A stretch of 50,477 nucleotides of DNA from an uncultured Limosilactobacillus sp. GTDB lineage: Bacteria; Bacillota; Bacilli; Lactobacillales; Lactobacillaceae. Both the position numbers and the translations under genes were made by a program. The stretch is from positions 1 through 50,477 of the forward strand of contig CALVGV010000019.1 in NCBI GenBank assembly GCA_944327195.1, given 5' to 3'. Below the pieces are notes generated by a model. It searched no databases. It saw only the letters and a program-made list of their open reading frames with translations, and was not told where the DNA came from. Of this stretch, positions 36,414-46,460 are shown piece by piece (the first letter of the stretch is position 1; each line of letters opens with the position of its first letter).

Positions 36414-36447
36414 GAAAGGTCGCATTCCATTTTGGGGGCGACCTTTC
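36414..36447 (+). promoter_or_regulatory. Stable leader hairpin of dnaG
   Basis: GAAAGGTCGC (36414-36423) and GCGACCTTTC (36438-36447) form a perfect 10-bp stem with a 14-nt loop in the 5' UTR, about 30 nt before the dnaG ATG. There is no T tail, so it is not a normal terminator; RNase processing or translation control is possible. Confidence 0.55.
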
Positions 36448-36477
36448 GTAACTATCGTGGCGAAAAGGGGGGACAGC

Positions 36478-38342
36478 ATGGCACGGATCCCGAGCGAAGT
36501 CATCGACCAAATCCGGTCCGCCGTCGACATTGCCGACGTGATCGGCCAGGACGTCCAGCTCAAAAAGCAGGGGAAGAACCTGATGGGGCACTGCCCCTTC
36601 CACCAGGACGACACCCCCTCCTTCTCGGTCAACCAGGAAAAGCAGTTCTTCTACTGCTTCTCCTGTCACCGGAGCGGCAACGTCTTTAGTTTTTTGGAAC
36701 AGCTCCACGAACTTTCCTTCCCCCAGGCGGTGGCGGCGGTGGCCAAGTTTGCCAACCTCGACCTGCCGGCCCAGTACCAGGAGGGGGGCACTGGCGCCCC
36801 GGCCAACCGCGCCCACGACCAGTTCTACCGGGTCCACACCCAGGCGGCCAAGCTCTACCACCATATCCTGGTCAACACCCCGGCCGGTCAAGCGGCCCTG
36901 GCCTACCTGACCAAGCGGGGAACGACCCGCGAGCTGATCGACCGCTTCCAGCTGGGCTTTGCCCCCGATCTGGATGACCAGCAGGTCTTGCTGGAATACT
37001 GCCAAAAGCAGGGGCTCGACTACCAGTTCCTCCGCCAGACCGGCCTCTTCATCGACCGGGCAAGCGGCGAGTTGGCCGATCGCTTCCGCGGGCGGGTGAT
37101 CTACCCCCTGCGCGACGAGCGGGGACAGGTGATCGGTTTTTCCGGCCGGATCCTAAGCAAGACCCCACCGCCAAACACCCCCAAGTACCTCAACAGCCCC
37201 GAGACCCCGCTCTTCAACAAGCGGCGGACCCTCTTCAACCTCGACCTGGCTAAGCAGGCCGCCCGCGAAGCCGGCCACCTGACCCTCTTTGAGGGCTTCA
37301 TGGACGTCATCTCGGCCTACGGGGCGGGGGTCAAGACCGGGATTGCCTCGATGGGGACCAGCTTCACCAGCGAGCAGGTCCAGGTAATCCGCCGGCTGAC
37401 CAAGCAGCTGACGATCGCCTACGATGGCGACGAGCCCGGCCAGGCGGCGATCGAGCGCTCGCTTGCCCTCCTCGAGGAGGCGGCCCCGGATCTGGCGGTC
37501 AAGGTCGTCCAGCTGCCGGCCGGGATCGACCCGGACGAGTACGTGCAAAAGTATGGGGCGATCAAGTTTCGCGACTACCTGGCCCACGGCGAGGAGAGCC
37601 CGGTCGACTTCCGCCTGGCCTACCTGAAAAAGGGGAAGAACCTAGAGAAGCAAAGCGACCTGATCGCCTACCTCAACGCCGCCCTCCAGGTGGTGGCCAA
37701 GGTGACCACCCCGGTCGGCCGCAACGTCTACCTCAACCAGCTGGCCACCGAATTCCAGCTCGATGAGGCCAGCCTCCAGCGGCAGCTGGCAACGCTGGCG
37801 CCGGCGCCCCCCCAGGTCGAACAAGCGGGGGCAGCGCCGCCCGCGGCGCCCGGACCACCCCCACCGGTGGCGGCCGATCGCCCGCCCCAGGTTGTTGACC
37901 GGGCCGAGCGGGCGGCCCAGCTGCTGCTCAAGTACTACTGCTACGACGAAGACGTCCGCTACCAACTCGATGCCAGCCCGGACTTTCGTTTTCCCCAGCC
38001 GGGCTACCAGCAATTATTTGAAGTCATTAAGGATTACCTGGCAGGCCACGAGCGCTTTGCCCCGGCGGCGGTGATGGACCAGCTCGACGCCGCCGGCCAG
38101 CAGCGGCTGACCCAGGTCGAACGGCAATTAATCAATGAGGAAGAGAAGGACCGGGTGGTGGCCGATTGCCGCCGGGTCCTCGGGGAAGGCTACTCCCTGA
38201 CAGAAGCAATTGAAGAGAAGCAGGCCGCAATCCAGGAAGCCAGCATGATTGGCGACGCGGACCGCCTCGTTCAGTTGACCAGCGAACTGGTCAACCTCTA
38301 TCAACGTCAACAAGCCATGAAGACGGAGGAGATTAATCAATA

Positions 38343-38343
<1 letters not shown>
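36478..38343 (+). CDS. dnaG: DNA primase
   Basis: A 621-aa primase making RNA primers for replication. The CHC2 zinc finger has Cys39, His42, Cys60 and Cys63 (HCPFH...FYCFSC). The RNA polymerase core has [23 protein letters not shown], and TOPRIM has [14 protein letters not shown] and [12 protein letters not shown] Pro/Ala-rich linker (about residues 440-470) leads to the C-terminal DnaB-binding domain. ATG 36478 has GGGGGGA upstream; an in-frame extension to 36409 runs through the leader hairpin and is rejected. The rpoD start overlaps its stop. Confidence 0.97.
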
Positions 38344-39485
<1,142 letters not shown>

Positions 39486-39493
39486 GCACTAGG

Positions 39494-39524
39494 AAAACGA
39501 GGCTGAAAGCGGCCTCGTTTTTTT
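39494..39524 (+). terminator. rpoD terminator
   Basis: AAAACGAGGC (39494-39503) pairs with GCCTCGTTTTTTT (39512-39524). A TATAAT (39527-39532) directly after it may be the -10 of the men operon, with a poor -35 inside the hairpin. Confidence 0.85.
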
Positions 39525-39567
39525 GTTATAATTAGAATGATAACGCATGCATGATGGGGGAAAGAAC

Positions 39568-40908
39568 GTGAAGATTGAACTAAGTCCCGCCCAAGCGCGG
39601 GAACTAACCGGGGACAAACTGTATGCCTACTCGGCTCCGGTGTCGCAAGTCGATCTGGTCGCCCTCCTAGGGCGGGCAACCAAGTTTCGCGGCCAACGGG
39701 TCTTCTTTCAGAGCGCGGACCGGCGCCGGACCCTGCTGGGCCTCGGCGCCCTGCGCCGCTGGCGGGGCCAGTCCCTAGCTGCCCTTGCGCCGCAAGTGGA
39801 ACGGTTGCGTCACCAGTGGGTGAATTTGACCCCGAACGAGGGGGCCTGCCCGCTTCTCCTGGGCGGAGCCGCCTTCGACCTGGCCGCCCCGGCGGCCCCG
39901 TGGTGGGGCCAGCTGGCTGACGGTGAATTTGTGTTGCCAGAGGTCCTCCTTTGCCAAACGCCAACCGCCGCCACGGTCACCCTCTTGGTAAGCGGCGGGG
40001 CGGGGGCCGCCAACCGGCTGAGTGAATTGGCAGCCACGGTGGAGGCCCTCCTGGCCGCCCCGGGGGACCCCGCCGCGCCCGGGCCGGTCAGCGGCCAGGA
40101 ACTGGCGGTTGCCGCCTGGGAGGACCTGGTGGAGCAGACGGTTGCCGAAATTAAGGCCGGTCGCTTTGCCAAGGTTGTCCTGGCCCGCCAGCTGGCGGTT
40201 AGCGGCCACTTTGCCCCGGCGCCAATCCTGGCCCGCCTCGGCGCTCAGCAACCCAACACCTATCGCTTCCTGGTCGAGGACGGGTCCCACTTCTTTCTTG
40301 GTGCCACCCCGGAACGCCTCCTGGCCGCCAGCGGCGACCGCTTCCTGACCGCCAGCGTTGCCGGTTCGGCCCCGCGGGGGGAGGACCCGGCCCGGGATAC
40401 CGCCCTCGGTAACGCCCTCTTGGCCGACCGCAAGAACGCCGGTGAGCACCGGATCGTGGTCGACCGGGTGGCCAAGTCGCTGGCCCCCTTCGTGACCACG
40501 GTGGAAGTGGGCGAGCGCCAGTTGCTCAAGAACCGCGACCTGCAGCACATTTACCACCCAATCGGTGGGGCTCGCCGGCCGGGGGTCAGCTTCCTGGAAG
40601 CGGCCGCCGCCCTCCATCCCACCCCGGCCCTCGGTGGGGAACCGCGGGCTGAAGCCCTGGCATGGTTGCGCGACCACGAGGCCGGCCGCGGGATGTACGG
40701 CGGCCCGGTCGGCTGGCTCAGCCTCCGGGAAGATCGCGGCGAGCTGGTGGTCGGCCTTCGTTCCGGGGTCTTCACCACTGACACCGGCCGCCTCTACGCC
40801 GGCTGCGGGATCGTCGCCGCCTCCCAGGCCGCCAGCGAGCGGGCCGAAACCCGGCTCAAGTTTCAACCAATGTTAAGGGGGATCAGTGACCAATGGACGC
40901 TCAAGTAA
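39568..40908 (+). CDS. menF: Isochorismate synthase
   Basis: About 446 aa, chorismate-binding family, converting chorismate to isochorismate, the first menaquinone step. The conserved C-terminal half has FAKVVLARQLAVSG, RFLVEDGSHFFLGATPERL, SVAGSAPRGEDPARD, HRIVVDRV, LQHIYHPIGGARR and GMYGGPVGWLSL; the N-terminal half is more variable. GTG 39568 is preferred to ATG 39547 because GGGGG lies 7 nt before it. It overlaps menD by 16 nt. Confidence 0.92.
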   Translation: MKIELSPAQARELTGDKLYAYSAPVSQVDLVALLGRATKFRGQRVFFQSADRRRTLLGLGALRRWRGQSLAALAPQVERLRHQWVNLTPNEGACPLLLGGAAFDLAAPAAPWWGQLADGEFVLPEVLLCQTPTAATVTLLVSGGAGAANRLSELAATVEALLAAPGDPAAPGPVSGQELAVAAWEDLVEQTVAEIKAGRFAKVVLARQLAVSGHFAPAPILARLGAQQPNTYRFLVEDGSHFFLGATPERLLAASGDRFLTASVAGSAPRGEDPARDTALGNALLADRKNAGEHRIVVDRVAKSLAPFVTTVEVGERQLLKNRDLQHIYHPIGGARRPGVSFLEAAAALHPTPALGGEPRAEALAWLRDHEAGRGMYGGPVGWLSLREDRGELVVGLRSGVFTTDTGRLYAGCGIVAASQAASERAETRLKFQPMLRGISDQWTLK

Positions 40909-42551
40909 GCATGACCAAGTTCCTGTTGGCCTTCATCGCCGGCTTGAAGGCGGGCGGGGTCAAGCAGGTGGTGATCAGCCCCGGCTCGCGCTCGACCCCG
41001 CTGGCCCTTTTGCTTCACCGCGACCCGGAGGTGGAGTGCTTCCTCGATGTTGACGAACGGTCGGCGGCCTTCTTCGCCCTCGGCCTGACCAAGGCGACCG
41101 CCGCCCCGGTGGCCCTGGTCTGCACCTCGGGGAGCGCGGCCGCCAACTACTACCCGGCGGTCTGTGAGGCCGAGGCCACCGGCCAGCCCCTGGTGCTCTT
41201 GACTACCGACCGGCCGGCCGAACTGCAAGCGGTCGGCGCCCCGCAGGCGATGAACCAGCACGACCTCTATTCCGGCCACGTCAAGACGATGGTCGACCTC
41301 GCCCTGCCTGAGGACAACCCGGCGATGCGGACCTACGCCAACTGGCGCGGCTGGACCAGCGTCGCCCAGGCCCTCGCCGCGCCGGCCGGCCCGGTCCAGG
41401 TCAACCTGCCCCTCCGCGAACCGCTGTTGCCGGACTTGACCCTGCCGATTCCGCCGGTCACCCCCCACCGGGTACTGGCGACCAGCCCAACCCTGGCGCC
41501 GGCGGCCCTTACCCCCTGGCTGGGGAAGCGGGGCCTGCTGGTGGTCGGCGAGGAGCGCACCCCCGCCGAGGCGGCGGCCCTGGCGGAGCTGGCCGCCCTG
41601 CTCGGCTGGCCGCTGGTGGGGGACCCGCTGGCCAACCTGGCGGGCGACCACTACTTGCCCCAGGCCGACCTCCTCTTTCAGGGGGCGGTGCCAACCCCGG
41701 AGGTGATCATCCGCTTTGGCCGCCTGCCGGTGACCAAGCCGCTTTCCCAGTGGCTGGCCAAGCAGACCGCCCCGGTCCTCCTGGTTGAGGACGGCCCCCG
41801 CTTCCACGACCAGCACCAGCGGGCGGCCGCCCAAGTCAGCCTATCGCCGGCGGCCTTCCTGGCGGCGGTGCAGGCGGCCCAGCCGGCCCCGGCGCCGGCC
41901 AGCTGGCTGGCCACTTGGCGGCAAGCGGCCCAGCGGGTGGCCCGCCTGATCGCCGCCTCCTTTGCCACCCCGGTCCTCGACCACTCGCTGGTTGGCCGCA
42001 AACTACCGGAGTGGCTTCACGACCAGGACCTCTTCCTGGCCAGCAGCAACGCCATCCGCCTAGTCGACCGCCTGGCCGAACGGCGGGGGAATGGAGTCCG
42101 CGTCTTTGGCAACCGCGGGGTCAACGGGATCGACGGCCTGCTGTCGACGGCCGCCGGGATCTGCGCCGCCAGCGACCGACCGCTGACCCTCTTAATCGGC
42201 GACCTGGCCTTCTTCCACGACCTCAACGGTCTGGCGATGGTCAAGCGCTACCGCCTACCGCTGACGGTGGTCCTCTTGAACAACGACGGCGGCGGGATCT
42301 TTTCCTTCCTGGCCCAGCGCAAACTACCGGCGGCCGACTTTGATCCCCTCTTCGCCACCCCCCAGGGGCTCGACTTCCAGGCCGCCGCGGCCGTCTACGG
42401 CCTGCCCTACCACCGGCCGGCGGATCCGGCTGCCTTCCGCGCCCTCCTCAACCAGCCCGGGGCCCGCTTGATCGAGGTGGGCGATTCCCAGGCGGGGCCG
42501 GTCGACCGCTGGCACCGGCTCCAAGCGGCGCTGAAGGGGGCGAACCAATGA
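40893..42551 (+). CDS. menD: 2-succinyl-5-enolpyruvyl-6-hydroxy-3-cyclohexene-1-carboxylate synthase
   Basis: A 552-aa thiamine-diphosphate enzyme joining isochorismate and 2-oxoglutarate. The N-terminal PYR domain has VKQVVISPGSRSTPLALLL and CFLDVDERSAAFFALG (catalytic Glu). The C-terminal PP domain has NRGVNGIDGLLSTAAG, LIGDLAFFHDLNGL and LNNDGGGIFSFL. Length and motifs are normal. Overlaps menF (16 nt) and menH (4 nt, ATGA), so translation is coupled. Confidence 0.96.
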   Translation: MDAQVSMTKFLLAFIAGLKAGGVKQVVISPGSRSTPLALLLHRDPEVECFLDVDERSAAFFALGLTKATAAPVALVCTSGSAAANYYPAVCEAEATGQPLVLLTTDRPAELQAVGAPQAMNQHDLYSGHVKTMVDLALPEDNPAMRTYANWRGWTSVAQALAAPAGPVQVNLPLREPLLPDLTLPIPPVTPHRVLATSPTLAPAALTPWLGKRGLLVVGEERTPAEAAALAELAALLGWPLVGDPLANLAGDHYLPQADLLFQGAVPTPEVIIRFGRLPVTKPLSQWLAKQTAPVLLVEDGPRFHDQHQRAAAQVSLSPAAFLAAVQAAQPAPAPASWLATWRQAAQRVARLIAASFATPVLDHSLVGRKLPEWLHDQDLFLASSNAIRLVDRLAERRGNGVRVFGNRGVNGIDGLLSTAAGICAASDRPLTLLIGDLAFFHDLNGLAMVKRYRLPLTVVLLNNDGGGIFSFLAQRKLPAADFDPLFATPQGLDFQAAAAVYGLPYHRPADPAAFRALLNQPGARLIEVGDSQAGPVDRWHRLQAALKGANQ

Positions 42552-43348
42552 CGATTCCCGAATACCATTCCACCTGGCTCACTGGCTACCGGCCGGAGCG
42601 GCCGACGGTGGTCTGCCTCCACGGCTTCATGGGCAGCGGGGGAGACTTTGCCGGCCTCCCCTGGGACGAGCGCCACAACTACCTGGCGGTCGACCTGGTT
42701 GGCCACGGCCAGTCGCCGGTCTACGTCCACCCGGACCAGTACCGCTTCCCGCAAGTGATCGCCGCCCTCAAGCAGGAACTGGCCCGCAAGCAGATTGCCC
42801 GCTACGCCGTCCTCGGCTACTCGATGGGCGGCCGGGTGGCGATTGGCTGGGCCCTGGCCGACCCGCGGGTGACGGGGCTGATCGTTGAAAGCGGCCGCCC
42901 GGGGATGGCCACCGCCACGGAACGGCAGGCCCGCCGCACCCACGACCAGCAGCTGGCGGCCCGTTTGTTGCAAGGCGACCTGGCGGACTTCGTGGCCGCC
43001 TGGGAAAAGCTCCCGCTCTTTGCCAGCCAGCGCCGGCTACCGGCGCCAACCCAGGCGCGGGTTCGCCAGGGGCGCTTGGCCAACGACCGCTACGGCCTGG
43101 CGACCAGCCTGCTGATGATGGGGACCGGCCAGCAGCCTAACTACTGGCCACAGCTGACCCGCCTGCCGCCGACCCTACTGGTGGTGGGGGAGGGCGACGC
43201 CAAGTTTACCCGCCTCGCCCAGCAGATGCACGCCCGCGTCCCGCGGCTGCAATTGCGGCGCCTGCCGGCCGGCCACAACTGCCACCTCGAGCAACCGGCC
43301 GCCTTTTGTGCCGCCGTGGCGACCTGGTTGGCCGCCCAGCGGCTTTGA
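42548..43348 (+). CDS. menH: MenH-like alpha/beta hydrolase (SHCHC synthase)
   Basis: A 266-aa alpha/beta hydrolase, expected to eliminate pyruvate from SEPHCHC, the step after MenD. LHGFMGSGGDFAGL forms the oxyanion region, the nucleophile Ser is in VLGYSMGGRVAI, the acid is in VVGEGDAKF and the His is in LPAGHNCHLEQP. Position after menD supports the call; a generic hydrolase cannot be wholly excluded. The later genes (menC, menE, menB, menA) are not in the window. Confidence 0.88.
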   Translation: MTIPEYHSTWLTGYRPERPTVVCLHGFMGSGGDFAGLPWDERHNYLAVDLVGHGQSPVYVHPDQYRFPQVIAALKQELARKQIARYAVLGYSMGGRVAIGWALADPRVTGLIVESGRPGMATATERQARRTHDQQLAARLLQGDLADFVAAWEKLPLFASQRRLPAPTQARVRQGRLANDRYGLATSLLMMGTGQQPNYWPQLTRLPPTLLVVGEGDAKFTRLAQQMHARVPRLQLRRLPAGHNCHLEQPAAFCAAVATWLAAQRL

Positions 43349-43378
43349 TCCCTTGTTTTTTAGATTGGAGGAGTAATT

Positions 43379-44746
43379 ATGCCATGCACAACCATTCTCG
43401 TTGGCAAGAAAGCAACCATTGACGGGTCGACGATCATCGCCCGCCAGGAGGACTACGGCCAGGCCCTAAACCCGCAGCGCTTCACCGTCGTCACCCCGGA
43501 CCAGCAACCGCGTCACTACCAGTCGAAGACGACCAGGTTTGAATGCGACCTGCCGGCCAACCCACTGAAGTACACCGCCGACCCGGACGCCGATGATTCG
43601 GCCGGGGTCTTCGCGGCGGCCGGGATCAACGCCGCCAACGTGGCGATGACCGCCACCGAAACCAGCACCACCAATTCGCGGGTTCGCGGGGCCGACCCCT
43701 TCAACGAGGAGGCAGGGATCGGCGAGGAGGACTTCGTCACCCTGGTTCTGCCGTACATCCACAGCGCCCGTGAAGGGGTGCAGCGCCTCGGTCACCTGCT
43801 GGAAACGGCCGGGACCTACGAGGCCAACGGGATCGCTTTTTCCGACAAGGAAGAGGTCTGGTACCTGGAGACGATCGGCGGCCACCACTGGGCGGCAATC
43901 AAGATCCCCGACGAGGCCTACGTGGTGGCGCCCAACCGCTTCAACATCACTGACTTTGACTTTGCCTCCCCGGACACGATGGCCAGTGCCGACCTGGAGC
44001 AGTTCATTACCTCCCACCAGCTCAACCCGGACGACGACGGCTACAACCTGCGGCGGATCTTCGGCAGCTATACCGTCCAGGACGGCCGCTACAACAACCC
44101 GCGGGCCTGGTACATTCACCAGCTCTTCGGCGGGGCCCCGGAAAGCACGCCGGCGGCAATGGACCAGCCCTTTATCTGCCGGCCGACCCACCGCCTGGCG
44201 ATCGAGGACCTCAAGCAGGCCTTCAGCTCCCACTACCAGGGAACCGATTATGACCCCTACACCAACCCGGAAAAGCCCTACCGGCCGGTGGCCTTAAACC
44301 GCAACCTCGAGTTGCACCTCCTACAGATCCGCAACCAGGTGCCGGTGGCAATCGCCGGGGTCCACTGGCTGGCCTTCGGGCCGAACAGCTTCAACGCGGT
44401 GGTGCCCTTCTACGCCAACGTCACCACCACGCCGGCCCCGTACGCGGCAACCAGCGGCGACTACGACCCGCTCAACATGTACTGGCTGACCAACACCCTG
44501 GCCGCCCTCGGTGACCACCGCTACCAGGCAGCGGCGCCGAAGGTCGAGGCCTTCGAGGAAACGGTGGTGGCCAAGTGCCGCCAGCTCCAGGCGCAAATGG
44601 ACGCCAAGGCCGGGGCGGTCACTGACCTGTCGGCGGCCCTGGCCACCACTAACGAGCAGATGGCCACCGTCTGCCAGCAAGAAGCGATCAAGCTCCTCGG
44701 GCAACTGGTGAAGGACGCCTTCAACCACGAACGGCTGTCCTTTTAG
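43379..44746 (+). CDS. pepD: Dipeptidase, family C69 (PepD)
   Basis: A 455-aa N-terminal-nucleophile hydrolase cleaving dipeptides in the cytosol. The N-terminus MPCTTILVGKKATIDGSTIIARQEDYG places the catalytic Cys at position 3, exposed by processing. Central DGRYNNPRAWYIHQLFGG and LAFGPNSFNAVVPFYAN are family-typical. GGAGGAG lies 7 nt before the ATG. Separated from menH by 30 nt and followed by a terminator. Confidence 0.95.
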   Translation: MPCTTILVGKKATIDGSTIIARQEDYGQALNPQRFTVVTPDQQPRHYQSKTTRFECDLPANPLKYTADPDADDSAGVFAAAGINAANVAMTATETSTTNSRVRGADPFNEEAGIGEEDFVTLVLPYIHSAREGVQRLGHLLETAGTYEANGIAFSDKEEVWYLETIGGHHWAAIKIPDEAYVVAPNRFNITDFDFASPDTMASADLEQFITSHQLNPDDDGYNLRRIFGSYTVQDGRYNNPRAWYIHQLFGGAPESTPAAMDQPFICRPTHRLAIEDLKQAFSSHYQGTDYDPYTNPEKPYRPVALNRNLELHLLQIRNQVPVAIAGVHWLAFGPNSFNAVVPFYANVTTTPAPYAATSGDYDPLNMYWLTNTLAALGDHRYQAAAPKVEAFEETVVAKCRQLQAQMDAKAGAVTDLSAALATTNEQMATVCQQEAIKLLGQLVKDAFNHERLSF

Positions 44747-44782
44747 TTCCTGATCCATAACGATATTCACCACCCGGTTAAG

Positions 44783-44822
44783 AGGGGGAAGCGGTCACCT
44801 TTGACGCGTTTCCCCCTTTTCT
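44783..44822 (+). terminator. pepD terminator
   Basis: AAGAGGGGGAAGCG pairs with CGCGTTTCCCCCTTTT, followed by CTTA; a strong stem with a short T tract. Confidence 0.75.
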
Positions 44823-44845
44823 TATACGGAAAAATTATGGTCCCG

Positions 44846-44874
44846 TTGAAAACGTTTTCCTTCTCCGTTATAAT
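44846..44874 (+). promoter_or_regulatory. Promoter of the YfcC carrier gene, with overlapping cre site
   Basis: TTGAAA (44846-44851), 17-bp spacer, perfect TATAAT (44869-44874). TGAAAACGTTTTCC (44847-44860) matches the CcpA cre consensus TGWAARCGYTWNCW at 13 of 14 positions and overlaps the -35 hexamer and spacer, so CcpA bound there would block RNA polymerase. Confidence 0.8.
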
Positions 44875-44917
44875 GAACTTGTGAACATTACACAAATTTA
44901 GCAAAGGGGTGAGTTTA

Positions 44918-46432
44918 ATGGACCAACCAGCAGTAAAGAAGAAAAAGTTCAAGATGCCCTCCGCCTTCACGATCCTCTTCATCTTGATCGTGATCATGGC
45001 CGTCCTCTCCTGGTTTATTCCGGCCGGGAAGTATTCGACCGACAGCAGCGGCAACATCATTGCCGGCACCTACAAGGCGGTCAAATCCAACCCGCAGGGG
45101 CTCTGGGACATCTTCATGGCCCCGGTGATCGGGATGGTCGGTGACGACAATACCGACGGGGCGATCTCGGTGTCGCTCTTCATCCTCGTGATCGGAGGCT
45201 TCTTGGGGGTCGTCAACAAGACCCGGGCGCTCGACGAGGGGATCAGCAGCGTGGTGCGCAAGTACAAGGGCAAGGAAAAGCAATTAATTCCGATTCTGAT
45301 GATTCTCTTCGCCCTCGGCGGGTCGACCTACGGGATGGCCGAGGAAACGATTGCCTTTTACCCGCTGCTGATTCCGGTGATGATCGGGGTCGGCTTTGAC
45401 TCGATGGTGGCCGTCGGAATCGTGCTGATCGGCTCCCAGGTTGGTTGCCTGGCCTCGACGGTCAACCCCTTTGCCACCGGGGTTGCCTCGCAGACCCTCA
45501 ACATTTCACCGGGGGATGGCCTCCTCTCGCGGATGCTCCTCTGGGTAATCGTGCTGGGGATTTCGATTGCCTTCGTCTACCACTACGCTTCAGTGATCGA
45601 AAAGGACCCGACCAAGTCGGTGGTCTACAACCAGCGCAAGGAGGACCTCGAGCGGTTTGCCATTCCGGAACGGACGACCGACGAGGAAACGATGACCGGC
45701 CGGCAAAAGGCGGTCATCTGGGTCTTTGCCCTCTCCTTCATCATCATGATCCTCGGCCTCGTGCCCTGGACCAGCCTCAACAAGCACTTCACCGTCTTCG
45801 AGAGCATCAACAAGTGGCTGACGACCACCCCGGTTTTGGGGACGATCGTCGGCAAGGACGCCGAGGCCCTCGGGACCTGGTACTTCAACGAAATCACCAT
45901 GCTCTTCTTCCTGATGTCGATCGTGGTAATGTTGATCTACCGGATGAAGGAGGCCGACTACATTGACGCCTTCATCGGCGGGATGGCCGACTTCATGAGC
46001 GTTGCGATCATCGTTGCCGTTGCCCGTGGGATCCAGGTGGTCATGAACAACGGCCTGATCGCCGGCACCATCCTCCACTGGGGGGAGGTCGGCCTCTCCG
46101 GCCTGTCGCAAAGCGTCTTCATCGTCTTGACCTTCGTCTTCTACCTGCTGATGTCCTTCCTGATCCCGTCGACCTCCGGCTTGGCTGCCGCCACGATGGG
46201 GATCATCGGCCCGCTGGGCCACTTTGCCCACGTTTCCAGCTCGCTGGTCATCACCGCCTACCAGGCCGGCTCCGGCTGGGTCAACCTGATCACGCCGACC
46301 TCGGCGGTGGTCATGGGGGCCTTGGCGATCGCTCACGTCAACATCAGTACCTGGTGGAAGTGGACCGCCAAGTTGATGATCATGCTCTTCGTTGCCGTCT
46401 GCCTCTTCCTGGGGATTTCGGCCGTTTTGTAA
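44918..46432 (+). CDS. YfcC-family (DcuC-like) carrier
   Basis: A 504-aa integral membrane protein with about 12 transmembrane helices. The N-terminus KFKMPSAFTILFILIVIMAVLSWFIPAGKY, ALGGSTYGMAEETIAFYPLLIPVMIGVGFDSMVAVGIVLIGSQVGCLASTVNPFATG and SFLIPSTSGLAAATMGIIGPL are characteristic of YfcC proteins, relatives of C4-dicarboxylate and arginine/ornithine carriers. Substrate unknown; its partner pepV 28 nt downstream suggests peptides or amino acids. ATG 44918 has AAAGGGG 8 nt upstream. Probably catabolite-repressed through the cre in its promoter. Confidence 0.88.
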   Translation: MDQPAVKKKKFKMPSAFTILFILIVIMAVLSWFIPAGKYSTDSSGNIIAGTYKAVKSNPQGLWDIFMAPVIGMVGDDNTDGAISVSLFILVIGGFLGVVNKTRALDEGISSVVRKYKGKEKQLIPILMILFALGGSTYGMAEETIAFYPLLIPVMIGVGFDSMVAVGIVLIGSQVGCLASTVNPFATGVASQTLNISPGDGLLSRMLLWVIVLGISIAFVYHYASVIEKDPTKSVVYNQRKEDLERFAIPERTTDEETMTGRQKAVIWVFALSFIIMILGLVPWTSLNKHFTVFESINKWLTTTPVLGTIVGKDAEALGTWYFNEITMLFFLMSIVVMLIYRMKEADYIDAFIGGMADFMSVAIIVAVARGIQVVMNNGLIAGTILHWGEVGLSGLSQSVFIVLTFVFYLLMSFLIPSTSGLAAATMGIIGPLGHFAHVSSSLVITAYQAGSGWVNLITPTSAVVMGALAIAHVNISTWWKWTAKLMIMLFVAVCLFLGISAVL

Positions 46433-46460
46433 GCTTTGTTTGAATGGGGGAATTGAATCA

